DNA from: DATAGZ01 sp036263455
GTDB lineage: Bacteria; Pseudomonadota; Alphaproteobacteria; Dongiales; Dongiaceae
Length of the DNA stretch: 64,000 nt
Direction: 5' to 3'
Assembly (NCBI GenBank): GCA_036263455.1
Contig: DATAGZ010000007.1
Location: forward strand, 66,834 to 130,833
Position numbers and translations under genes: made by a program
The notes under the pieces: model-generated
Told to the model about the DNA's origin: nothing
What the model saw: only the letters and a program-made list of their open reading frames with translations
Databases searched by the model: none
In this document: one piece after another, positions 46,936 to 54,218 of the stretch
Layout: the number at the start of each line of letters is the position of its first letter
Numbering within the stretch: position 1 is the first letter of the stretch

Positions 46936-47807
46936 CAGAGCGGATGATTGGAGCGTTCTTCCTGTGCGCGAGCGAGCGCCGCGTTCGCGCGCGCCCTCAC
47001 CTCTGCAGCAGGCAGGCCCTGGGCGCGCATGGCACGCAGCGATACTGCCTGGTCGCGCTTGCTCAGCCGGTCGCCCTGCTCGTTCCTCAGCAAGGCATGA
47101 TGTTCATAACGGGGCTCGGGCAGGCGCAGCAAGGCCTGAAGAAGACGATGTACATGCGTGGCCGGTAGCAGATCCTCGCCACGGACTATGTATGTGACAC
47201 CCTGAGCCGCATCGTCCACTACCGCGCATAAGTGATAGCTGAGAGGGTATTCCTTGCCGGCCACGACCACGTCCCCGAGATAAGCGGAATCGACGGCGAA
47301 CCGTCCATGAATCGCATCGCTGAAAAAGAGCGGTCCACAGCGTCGCGCGGCTTCTTCACTGCGCAGCCGCCATGCCGGCCGCTCGCCCGCCTCGATACGT
47401 CCCTTGGCAATGGCCGAGGGGATAGCGCGACAGGTACCGGGATAGACCGGGCCCCCCGGACCGTGCGGCGCCAACAAGGAATGGATGTCTTTGCGCGAAC
47501 AAAAGCAGGGATAAAGTAGGTCTATTTCGCGCAGCGTTGCGAGGGCAGCGGCATAGGCTTCGCCCCGCTCCGATTGACGCCAGACCGTACCCTGCCAATC
47601 GATCCCCAGCCATTGCAAATCCTCCTGGATGGCTATTGCAGCACCTTCGTTTGACCGCTGGCGGTCGATATTTTCGAGCCTGAGATACAGATTGCCCCGG
47701 TTTTCACGGGCGCGCCGCTGGGCGAGCAGGACCGAAGCGGCATGACCGAGATGCAAATGGCCTGTTGGGCTCGGCGCAAATCGCGTGATAAACACGGAGC
47801 GAGACAT
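46935..47807 (-). CDS. gluQ: Glutamyl-Q tRNA(Asp) synthetase
   Basis: A 290-residue truncated class I glutamyl-tRNA synthetase paralogue that attaches glutamate to queuosine in tRNA-Asp. It has the ATP motif FAPSPTGHLHLGH (residues about 9-21), zinc-type Cys residues in PCFCSRKD and GTCR, and the KMSKS-like RLSKRDQAVSLR. The anticodon-binding domain is missing, as expected. The start MSRSVFI is 26 bases from the divergent esterase start; a longer in-frame start would overlap it. Confidence 0.94.
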   Translation of the reverse strand: MSRSVFITRFAPSPTGHLHLGHAASVLLAQRRARENRGNLYLRLENIDRQRSNEGAAIAIQEDLQWLGIDWQGTVWRQSERGEAYAAALATLREIDLLYPCFCSRKDIHSLLAPHGPGGPVYPGTCRAIPSAIAKGRIEAGERPAWRLRSEEAARRCGPLFFSDAIHGRFAVDSAYLGDVVVAGKEYPLSYHLCAVVDDAAQGVTYIVRGEDLLPATHVHRLLQALLRLPEPRYEHHALLRNEQGDRLSKRDQAVSLRAMRAQGLPAAEVRARANAALARAQEERSNHPL

Positions 47808-47832
47808 AGAGACCAGACGAAAGGAACGCAAG

Positions 47833-48483
47833 ATGGAAGACCTTCACGGACCGGGACGCAAGGCCCGGTCGGGACGGACGCGGAACCTCGTTGTACTCCT
47901 CCATGGCTATGGCGCGAACGGCGAGGATTTGCTCTCGCTTGCCGAAGCATGGGATCTGCCTGATTGCGATTTCCTTGCGCCCAATGCCCCCTTCCCCTGC
48001 GAGGGCGTGCCTTACGGATATCAATGGTTCGGCCTCGATGGCGACCGGAGCACCTACTTTTCAAAGGCCGTGCATGCTGGCACGCTAATTGAACCTTATC
48101 TGGATGCCGCTTTGGCAGAGCGCCGACTGGCTCCGGAACGACTGGCGCTGGTGGGATTTTCGCAAGGCGGCATGATGGCTCTGCATGTCGGGCTGAGGCG
48201 CAAACAATGCCCGGCGGCGCTTGTATCGTACTCAGGCATGCTGATCGGAGCGGAGCATCTCGACGAGATCACCGTGCGGCCTCCTGTCCTGCTGGTCCAC
48301 GGGACCGAAGACCCCATCATTCCTTTCGCCGCGCTCGGCGCTGCCAGGCAAGCCTTGGCATCGGCCGCCGTCCCGGTTGAATTCCTTGCCTGCCCTGGGC
48401 TGCAACACGGGATTAATCCCAAAGGTATTTTCGCCGCGCAGGCCTTCTTAGAGCGCCACCTCGCCGCCTTGCCCGCAACATGA
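47833..48483 (+). CDS. Alpha/beta-hydrolase, carboxylesterase/phospholipase type
   Basis: A 216-residue hydrolase of the YpfH/acyl-protein-thioesterase type. The oxyanion region is VVLLHGYGANGEDL, the nucleophile Ser lies in GFSQGGMMAL, the Asp in GTEDPIIPF and the His in LQHGINP. No signal peptide, so cytosolic. The start with AAGGAA nine bases upstream is preferred over an earlier in-frame ATG that would overlap gluQ. The stop overlaps the methyltransferase start (ATGA). Confidence 0.9.
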   Translation: MEDLHGPGRKARSGRTRNLVVLLHGYGANGEDLLSLAEAWDLPDCDFLAPNAPFPCEGVPYGYQWFGLDGDRSTYFSKAVHAGTLIEPYLDAALAERRLAPERLALVGFSQGGMMALHVGLRRKQCPAALVSYSGMLIGAEHLDEITVRPPVLLVHGTEDPIIPFAALGAARQALASAAVPVEFLACPGLQHGINPKGIFAAQAFLERHLAALPAT

Positions 48484-49346
48484 CCGCCCCCTACGATCCA
48501 GCGATGAGACGAAATCTGGGCAGGTGCGATCCCGCACTGCTGGAAATGGGCATGCGCATGCCGCGCTGGCAATGGCTAGATCTCAATGGAAACTTGATTT
48601 TCCGAGATCCGAGCCTGGAGAAATATGTGGCGCCCTTTCCACCGCCACGTCTGATGCACAACGTCAGCGGCACCATTTCCCGCTTCAAATTCGCCATTCA
48701 TGGCGTGGTGCTGTTCGATGCCCTGGAGACCGCGTTGGGCCAACCGCTCGCGCGGCTCGGCACTCTGCTCGATTTCGGCTGCGGCAGCGGGCGGCTGGCG
48801 CGCATGTTCAAGGGGCATCCTGGCCGGGTAATAGGATGCGATATCGACCCGCGCCACACAAATTGGATCAACGACGCCCTTCCCTTCATGTCGGCGGTGA
48901 CCACGGAGCCGCTACAGCCCTTACCCTTTGCCGACGGAACATTCGATGGCGTGATCAGTATCTCGGTTTTCACTCATCTCAACGAAGCCTGCCAGGACTT
49001 CTATCTTGCCGAACTGGCGCGTTGCGTAGCCCCCGGCGGCACGTTGCTTCTAACCATCCATGGCCACCGCGCGCTCGAGCGGGCTCTGCACGAAAAGAGG
49101 ATCTTTGATATGCTCTCCATCGGGCAAGATGCACTCGCGCGCGTGGAACAGCAGTTTGAGGATAGCCAGCATAGCTTCATCATCCAGCAATATGGGCACC
49201 TCACGACGGACACCTATCCGTACGGCATCAGTTTTATACCCCATGCCTATATACGGCATCGATGGGGGGAATTCTTCGAGATTGCCGCAATTCGCGGCGG
49301 CGCGATCCAGGACTTCCAGGATATCGTCGTCTGCCGCCGGAGATGA
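48480..49346 (+). CDS. Class I SAM-dependent methyltransferase
   Basis: A 288-residue protein with a Rossmann-like methyltransferase domain: SAM motif LLDFGCGSGRLARMF (about 97), acidic strand end IGCDIDP, and FDGVISISVFTHLNE. The first 80 residues and the last 60 are extra and may bind the substrate, which is unknown. Coupled to the esterase gene (ATGA). Its stop codon lies inside the left arm of a nested palindromic element, so that element may define its C terminus. Confidence 0.87.
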   Translation: MTAPYDPAMRRNLGRCDPALLEMGMRMPRWQWLDLNGNLIFRDPSLEKYVAPFPPPRLMHNVSGTISRFKFAIHGVVLFDALETALGQPLARLGTLLDFGCGSGRLARMFKGHPGRVIGCDIDPRHTNWINDALPFMSAVTTEPLQPLPFADGTFDGVISISVFTHLNEACQDFYLAELARCVAPGGTLLLTIHGHRALERALHEKRIFDMLSIGQDALARVEQQFEDSQHSFIIQQYGHLTTDTYPYGISFIPHAYIRHRWGEFFEIAAIRGGAIQDFQDIVVCRRR

Positions 49347-49434
49347 TACATCATACCCAGTCCCTCCGCTCCGTCATGCCGGTCCTGAGCCGGGCATCTT
49401 TATCCGATGACGGCTGGATTCCGCCTGTATCATC
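49342..49434. repeat. Nested palindromic element (possible MITE/REP-like repeat)
   Basis: A 93-base unit bounded by perfect 9-bp inverted repeats GATGATACA and TGTATCATC. Inside are CGTCAT/ATGACG (49372-49377, 49407-49412) and a tight ATGCCGG/CCGGGCAT hairpin (49376-49397). It contains the stop codon of the methyltransferase gene. The core text resembles dispersed palindromes of alphaproteobacteria; no second copy is visible in this window. Confidence 0.6.
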
Positions 49435-49474
49435 TACCGAAACATGTTGGTAGTCGCGCGCCGGCCCCCAAATC

Positions 49475-49503
49475 TTGAGTTAATGGTCAAATTTGACTAT
49501 AAT
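49475..49503 (+). promoter_or_regulatory. Sigma-70 promoter of the HNH gene with palindromic spacer
   Basis: TTGAGT, 17 bases, TATAAT. The -10 box ends eight bases before the ATG at 49512, so transcription would begin at or next to the start codon and the mRNA is probably leaderless. The spacer contains the perfect 12-bp palindrome GTCAAATTTGAC (49486-49497), placed where a repressor would block RNA polymerase. Confidence 0.75.
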
Positions 49504-49511
49504 AACACCGC

Positions 49512-50069
49512 ATGCCCCTCGATGCGTGTCCAGCCCTGGTCTTAAACGCCGATTTTCGGCCCTTGAGCTATTTTCCGCTCTCGTTATGGTCCTGGCAAGA
49601 TGCGATAAAGGCGGTCTTCCTTGAGCGGGTCAATATTGTCTGCGAGTACGAGAACGTTGTACATAGCCCGTCTTTTTCGATGCGGCTGCCTTCGGTCATC
49701 TCGCTGAAGGAATTCATCGCTCAGAGCAGGTATCCCGCTTTTACCCGGTTCAACGTATTCCTGCGCGATCGCTTCCGCTGCCAGTATTGCGACGAGACGC
49801 TTCCCGCGCATGACCTCACTTTCGACCATGTTATCCCCCGCTCGCGCGGCGGGCGGACGCGTTGGGAAAATGTCGTGACCGCCTGCCAGGGATGCAACCT
49901 GAAAAAGGGCAGCCGGTTGCCGCACGAGGCCCATATGAATCCGCGCCGCCACCCAAGCCAGCCTTCGGCAATGGAACTTCAGGAAAATGGCCGTGCCTTT
50001 CCTCCCAATTATCTGCACCAATCCTGGCGTGACTATCTCTACTGGGATTCCGAGCTCGACCCTTCGTGA
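49512..50069 (+). CDS. HNH endonuclease domain protein
   Basis: A 185-residue protein with an HNH nuclease domain: zinc Cys pairs CQYC and CQGC, catalytic DHVIPRSRGG (about 115-125) and WENVVTACQGCNLKKG. The N-terminal part (ALVLNADFRPLSYFPLSLWSW) is typical of a widespread bacterial single-gene HNH family; the biological role of that family is not settled. It appears to be expressed as a leaderless mRNA under an operator-like promoter. GTGA overlap with the next gene. Confidence 0.88.
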   Translation: MPLDACPALVLNADFRPLSYFPLSLWSWQDAIKAVFLERVNIVCEYENVVHSPSFSMRLPSVISLKEFIAQSRYPAFTRFNVFLRDRFRCQYCDETLPAHDLTFDHVIPRSRGGRTRWENVVTACQGCNLKKGSRLPHEAHMNPRRHPSQPSAMELQENGRAFPPNYLHQSWRDYLYWDSELDPS

Positions 50070-50731
50070 CGCTCTTTCTCCGGCGGATGGCGGGGCTCGG
50101 AATCGGTTTCCTGAGCTGCGGCGCGGGCATTGCCGCAATGGTGCAGGCGCGCCTGGGGCTCGGCCCCTGGGATATCTTTCATCAAGGGATAGCCCGCGTC
50201 TTCGGCGTGTCGATCGGAATAGCCAATGTTGCTGTCGGCCTCGTTGTCATGCTGTGCTGGGTCCCCTTCCGCCAGAAGCCTGGTATCGGAACGGCGCTGA
50301 ACATCGCCATGATTGGCCCTTGCGCCAACCTGTTCCTGGCGATTCTTCCTCATCCCCAGCTCCTCGCCTGGCGCATCGGCTATATGATGACCGGCATGCC
50401 GCTGCTCGCCTTCGGAACGGCGCTCTATCTGAGCAGCAACCTCGGCCCAGGACCGCGCGACGGGCTGATGTTGTCGCTGACCCGCCGTTTCGGCTTATCG
50501 GTGCGGCTGGCGCGTACCCTGATCGAATGTTCGGCTTTTCTCGGCGGGTGGCTCATGGGAGGGGATTTTGGGCTGGGCAGTCTGTATTTCGCGCTGGCAA
50601 TCGGACCAAGCTTGCAGGGGTTCATCCTCCTGCTGCAGCGAGCGGGTCTCTGGTATCAGCCCCTGCTGCGCGATATTGGAAGCCCGGAAACGCCAGACGC
50701 GGGAATCCCGGGGAAGCTGGCGCCTCCCTGA
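50066..50731 (+). CDS. YczE/YyaS-like membrane protein
   Basis: A 221-residue inner-membrane protein with about five helices. The segments QARLGLGPWDIFHQGI and SNLGPGPRDGLM, each with a G-P/D turn, are the repeated motif of the YczE family. In Bacillus, YczE affects surfactin and antibiotic production; elsewhere the role is unknown. GTG start coupled to the HNH gene. It ends 29 bases before the convergent rplQ. Confidence 0.82.
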   Translation: MTLFLRRMAGLGIGFLSCGAGIAAMVQARLGLGPWDIFHQGIARVFGVSIGIANVAVGLVVMLCWVPFRQKPGIGTALNIAMIGPCANLFLAILPHPQLLAWRIGYMMTGMPLLAFGTALYLSSNLGPGPRDGLMLSLTRRFGLSVRLARTLIECSAFLGGWLMGGDFGLGSLYFALAIGPSLQGFILLLQRAGLWYQPLLRDIGSPETPDAGIPGKLAPP

Positions 50732-50760
50732 CGTTTATCGCTTAATGGATGAATGGGCTG

Positions 50761-51189
50761 TTAGGCCGCTTCGGACTCGGGCTCGGTTTTCTTGACCTGG
50801 CTCGGCCCGGAATCCTTGCCCTTAGCAGATACATCGCGGTCGACAAATTCGATAAAAGCCACCGGCGCCATGTCTCCGTAGCGAAATCCGGCTTTAAGAA
50901 CGCGGGTATAGCCACCTTGGCGGGCCTTGTAGCGCGGCGCCAGCACGGCGAGGACTTTTTCCGCCATGACTGGATCGCGCAGCTCGGCAATGAGCCGGCG
51001 CCGGGCCGCCAATCCGCCCTGCTTGCCGAGCGTGATCAAGCGCTCGACGATCGGACGGAGATCCTTCGCCTTGGGAAGAGTCGTCTTGATCTGCTCATGC
51101 TTGACCAAGGCCGCCGCCATATTGGCGAACATCGCCTTGCGGTGCGACGAGGTACGATTGAGCTTTCTGCCGCTTAATCCGTGACGCAT
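50761..51189 (-). CDS. rplQ: Large ribosomal subunit protein bL17
   Basis: A 142-residue L17. MRHGLSGRKLNRTSSHRKAM at the N terminus and TLPKAKDLRPIVERLITL are diagnostic. The C-terminal acidic tail is slightly longer than in E. coli (127 residues). Last gene of the alpha operon segment; a strong hairpin lies in the 129-base gap to rpoA. Confidence 0.97.
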   Translation of the reverse strand: MRHGLSGRKLNRTSSHRKAMFANMAAALVKHEQIKTTLPKAKDLRPIVERLITLGKQGGLAARRRLIAELRDPVMAEKVLAVLAPRYKARQGGYTRVLKAGFRYGDMAPVAFIEFVDRDVSAKGKDSGPSQVKKTEPESEAA

Positions 51190-51209
51190 GTCTCTTCCTT
51201 TTCTCTAAA

Positions 51210-51236
51210 CCCCGTCAGGTCCAGCCTGGGACGGGG
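51210..51236 (-). other. Hairpin in the rpoA-rplQ gap
   Basis: A 7-bp stem CCCCGTC/GACGGGG with a 13-base loop that can pair further inside (CCAG/CTGG). It sits 21 bases before the rplQ ATG, with no T-tract. It may stabilise or process the mRNA between rpoA and rplQ, or control L17 translation. Confidence 0.5.
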
Positions 51237-51318
51237 TCGATTGCTCTACCCACCGCCTCGCGCAAAGCAAAGAACGGCAGGGGTGGCCATCATGGCCGGT
51301 AATCTTCTTCCGAACGGC

Positions 51319-52338
51319 CTAGTACGGCTCGTCGAGCTTCTTGACCATCTCTTCGATATTTTCGGGCGGCCAGTCGGGTATCTCCATGCCGAGATGGAGA
51401 CCCATCTGCGCCAGAACTTCCTTAATCTCGTTGAGGCTCTTGCGGCCGAAGTTCGGCGTACGCAGCATCTCTGCCTCGGTCTTTTGCACCAAATCGCCGA
51501 TATAGACGATGTTATCGTTCTTCAGGCAATTGGCGGAGCGGACGGATAGTTCAAGTTCGTCTACCTTGCGCAGCAAGTTCTTATTGAAGGGAGGCTCGTT
51601 CGCTTCTCCGACCTCCGTTCGGCCGGCCGGCTCGTCGAAATTCACCAGCAGCTGGAGCTGCTCCTGGAGGATGCGTGCGGCGACCGCCACCGCATCTTCC
51701 GGGCTGATGGCGCCGTTCGTCTCCACCGCGAGCGTCAGTTTATCATAATCGGTCACCTGGCCGACGCGGCTATGATCCACGCGATAGGAGACCTTGCGGA
51801 CGGGCGAAAAAATCGCATCGACAGGAATGAGGCCGATCGGCGCATCCTCGGGCCGGTTCTGGGCCGCCGGGACATAGCCCTTGCCCAGCTCGACCGTGAA
51901 GGTCATGTTCAACGTCGCCCCTTGATCGAGGGTGCACAGGACCAAGTCCTTATTCAAGACTTCCAGCTCGTGGGGAACCTCAATCTGGCCGGCTCTGACC
52001 TCGCCCGCGCCCTGCGCGCGCAGCCGCATGCGCTTGGTGCCTTCGCCGCTCATCCTGAGGGCAAGCGCCTTGATGTTGAGGATGATATCCGTGACATCCT
52101 CGCGGACCCCCGGGATCGAGGAAAATTCGTGCAGCACGCCCTCGATCTGCACCGACGTCACCGCCGCGCCATGGAGAGACGACAATAATACCCGACGCAG
52201 GGCATTGCCCAGCGTCAAGCCAAAGCCGCGCTCGAGCGGCTCGACCACGATCTGACCAGCCTTCTTGGGCTCGGCGCTCGGCTCGAGCTTGCGGCTGGCC
52301 TTGATCAAATCATTCCAATTCTTCTGAATTACGCTCAT
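51319..52338 (-). CDS. rpoA: RNA polymerase subunit alpha
   Basis: A 339-residue subunit that starts RNA polymerase assembly. The N-terminal domain has VVEPLERGFGLTLGNALRRVLLSSL; the C-terminal domain has LELSVRSANCLKNDNI and GRKSLNEIKEVLAQMGLHLGM for UP-element and activator contact. It follows rpsK by 46 bases in the alpha operon. Confidence 0.98.
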   Translation of the reverse strand: MSVIQKNWNDLIKASRKLEPSAEPKKAGQIVVEPLERGFGLTLGNALRRVLLSSLHGAAVTSVQIEGVLHEFSSIPGVREDVTDIILNIKALALRMSGEGTKRMRLRAQGAGEVRAGQIEVPHELEVLNKDLVLCTLDQGATLNMTFTVELGKGYVPAAQNRPEDAPIGLIPVDAIFSPVRKVSYRVDHSRVGQVTDYDKLTLAVETNGAISPEDAVAVAARILQEQLQLLVNFDEPAGRTEVGEANEPPFNKNLLRKVDELELSVRSANCLKNDNIVYIGDLVQKTEAEMLRTPNFGRKSLNEIKEVLAQMGLHLGMEIPDWPPENIEEMVKKLDEPY

Positions 52339-52384
52339 CTTCGTCTCATCACACTTTCAAAAAGCGCGCCTGGCGCGCAACAGT

Positions 52385-52804
52385 TCAGACCCGGCGGCGC
52401 TTGGGCGGGCGGCAACCATTATGCGGGATGGGCGTCACGTCACGAATCGAAGTGATGACAAAGCCGGCAGCCTGGAGCGCGCGAAGCGCCGATTCGCGAC
52501 CCGAACCCGGTCCCTTGACCTCGACATCGAGGTTCTTCACGCCATGATCCATTGCCTTCTTGGCAACGGCATCCGCAGCCACCTGGGCGGCATAGGGCGT
52601 CGACTTACGCGATCCCTTGAAGCCCTGCATGCCCGAAGAGGCCCAAGCAATGGTATTGCCCTGATCGTCGCTGATCGTGATCATGGTATTGTTGAAACTG
52701 GCATTCACATGGGCGACGCCCGAAGTGATGTTCTTGCGCTCACGCCGCCGGATACGCGGCCCGGCCTTGGCGCCCTCTTTTTTTTCCGCTGCTGGTTTTG
52801 CCAT
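52385..52804 (-). CDS. rpsK: Small ribosomal subunit protein uS11
   Basis: A 139-residue S11 with a basic, Lys/Ala-rich N-terminal extension and the conserved GVAHVNASFNNTMITI, GSRKSTPYAAQVAADA and the C-terminal PHNGCRPPKRRRV. Twelve bases downstream of rpsM. Confidence 0.97.
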   Translation of the reverse strand: MAKPAAEKKEGAKAGPRIRRRERKNITSGVAHVNASFNNTMITISDDQGNTIAWASSGMQGFKGSRKSTPYAAQVAADAVAKKAMDHGVKNLDVEVKGPGSGRESALRALQAAGFVITSIRDVTPIPHNGCRPPKRRRV

Positions 52805-52816
52805 GATCGATCCTGA

Positions 52817-53194
52817 CTATTTCTTGGCGATTTTCTTGCCCGCGATTGGGCGCGCCTTACCCTTGCGGGTACGCGAATTGGTGTGAGTCCGCTGACCACG
52901 CACTGGCAAACCTTTGCGATGGCGCAGTCCGCGATAGCAGCCCAGATCCATGAGGCGCTTGATGTTGACGGCAACCTCGCGGCGCAGGTCTCCCTCCACG
53001 CGGTAATCGCGATCGATGACCTCGCGAATGCGGGCGATATCGGCATCGCTCAACTGATTGACCCGCCGTTCGCTGGGGATTCCCACTTTTTCGCAGATTT
53101 CCCCAGCCTTTTTTGGGCCAATGCCATGGATATAACGAAGCGCGATCACGACCCGCTTCTGGGTCGGAATGTTCACGCCGGCAATACGCGCCAT
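52817..53194 (-). CDS. rpsM: Small ribosomal subunit protein uS13
   Basis: A 125-residue S13 with RIAGVNIPTQKRVVIAL, YIHGIGPKKAGEIC and the C-terminal GLPVRGQRTHTNSRTRKG. First gene of rpsM-rpsK-rpoA-rplQ here. In most bacteria it follows secY-adk; in this window a sulfotransferase gene lies upstream instead. A consensus promoter stands about 80 bases before its ATG. Confidence 0.97.
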   Translation of the reverse strand: MARIAGVNIPTQKRVVIALRYIHGIGPKKAGEICEKVGIPSERRVNQLSDADIARIREVIDRDYRVEGDLRREVAVNIKRLMDLGCYRGLRHRKGLPVRGQRTHTNSRTRKGKARPIAGKKIAKK

Positions 53195-53272
53195 ACTGTC
53201 TCCTCAGCCAAAGTCGAAGATCACCGCCCGGACCGAAGAAACCCGGCCGGTGACGGTGATGACGAGCCGCGC

Positions 53273-53300
53273 ATTATAGGGTCCGCCGCCCTTCTGTCAA
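53273..53300 (-). promoter_or_regulatory. Consensus sigma-70 promoter for rpsM-rpsK-rpoA-rplQ
   Basis: On the minus strand, TTGACA, 16 bases, TATAAT: both boxes match the consensus exactly. A start about seven bases downstream leaves a leader of about 70 bases that can fold (TCACCG/CGGTGA arms), which may allow autogenous control by a ribosomal protein. Confidence 0.85.
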
Positions 53301-53342
53301 TGGCTAAAACCTCATGTAAAACCGGGAAAAACGAGGTACCGA

Positions 53343-54173
53343 TCATGCCGGCAGATAGCCGAACCGTTCCATTTGCTCGCGATTGGCCGTGACGATTCGC
53401 TCGATCTGGGCCGGGGACAGGACGTCGCGCCACTGGCCGGAGCGGCCTTCGCGGAAGAATTTCTCGGCCTTGTCCGAGCGTTCGCGGAAACCCTTCTGCT
53501 CCTCCTGCTCCCGTAACTTCTTGAAGCTCGCCATCTCGATGGCATGATCGATGCGCTCCGGGGGAGCGGGCAGGCCGAGAAACTGCGTCACTCTGGTGAA
53601 GGTGTCGCGCGGCTTCTCCAACATATCCTCGTACCGGACGATATGCAGGCTCGGCTGTGGATGCCTGGTCCAGGAGCGCACGTGGCCGTTCCAGTTGTTA
53701 TGAACCTCGTAGACGGCATAGGCATTGCCTGTCGCACCGGTCCCGGTATCGTTGATGATCTCGACCGCCCGCCCGATCTCCACCCCATAATGGTGGGTGA
53801 GGGAGACCGCGACATCGAGCGGATTGCGCACGACATAGATGGCGCCCGCCGTCCAGTCCATATGGATGAGCGGACGAGACATATATTGCATAAGAGCGTT
53901 GTGCGTCTTGACGAAAACATTGTCGGGGTGCTGTAGGCAAAGCATGCGTTGCACGTCCCAGCGCGCATCGGCGACGTCCTGGTCGTTCCATTCCTCGCGC
54001 GGCTTGCGGATGAAATGGCGATACCAGAAAATCGAGGAATCGCTGAAGGTGAAATCGGTCATTTTATTGATGTCGTACCCCTCCTCCGGCGCTTGGAGGA
54101 GATTGTGCAGAAAGGCACGCATCCAGGTATTGCCCGATTTGGGATAAGAGGCCAGCCAGATGATTTTGCTCAT
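53343..54173 (-). CDS. Sulfotransferase
   Basis: A 276-residue PAPS-dependent sulfotransferase. The 5'-phosphosulfate loop is ASYPKSGNTWMRAF (about 8-21), the 3'-phosphate site is VVRNPLDVAVSLTHH (about 115), and the C-terminal loop reads REGRSGQWRDVLS. The acceptor (a sugar, lipid or small molecule) is unknown. It stands alone between the ribosomal promoter and ftsK, where secY/adk might be expected, but base composition looks native. Confidence 0.9.
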   Translation of the reverse strand: MSKIIWLASYPKSGNTWMRAFLHNLLQAPEEGYDINKMTDFTFSDSSIFWYRHFIRKPREEWNDQDVADARWDVQRMLCLQHPDNVFVKTHNALMQYMSRPLIHMDWTAGAIYVVRNPLDVAVSLTHHYGVEIGRAVEIINDTGTGATGNAYAVYEVHNNWNGHVRSWTRHPQPSLHIVRYEDMLEKPRDTFTRVTQFLGLPAPPERIDHAIEMASFKKLREQEEQKGFRERSDKAEKFFREGRSGQWRDVLSPAQIERIVTANREQMERFGYLPA

Positions 54174-54218
54174 GGCATGTATAGAACGGCGCCCGGGCGG
54201 GAAGTCAATATGGATCCG

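Noticed and set aside
53343..54173. Sulfotransferase as recently transferred DNA
   Set aside because: Base composition and codon use look like the neighbours, and no repeats or mobile genes flank it.
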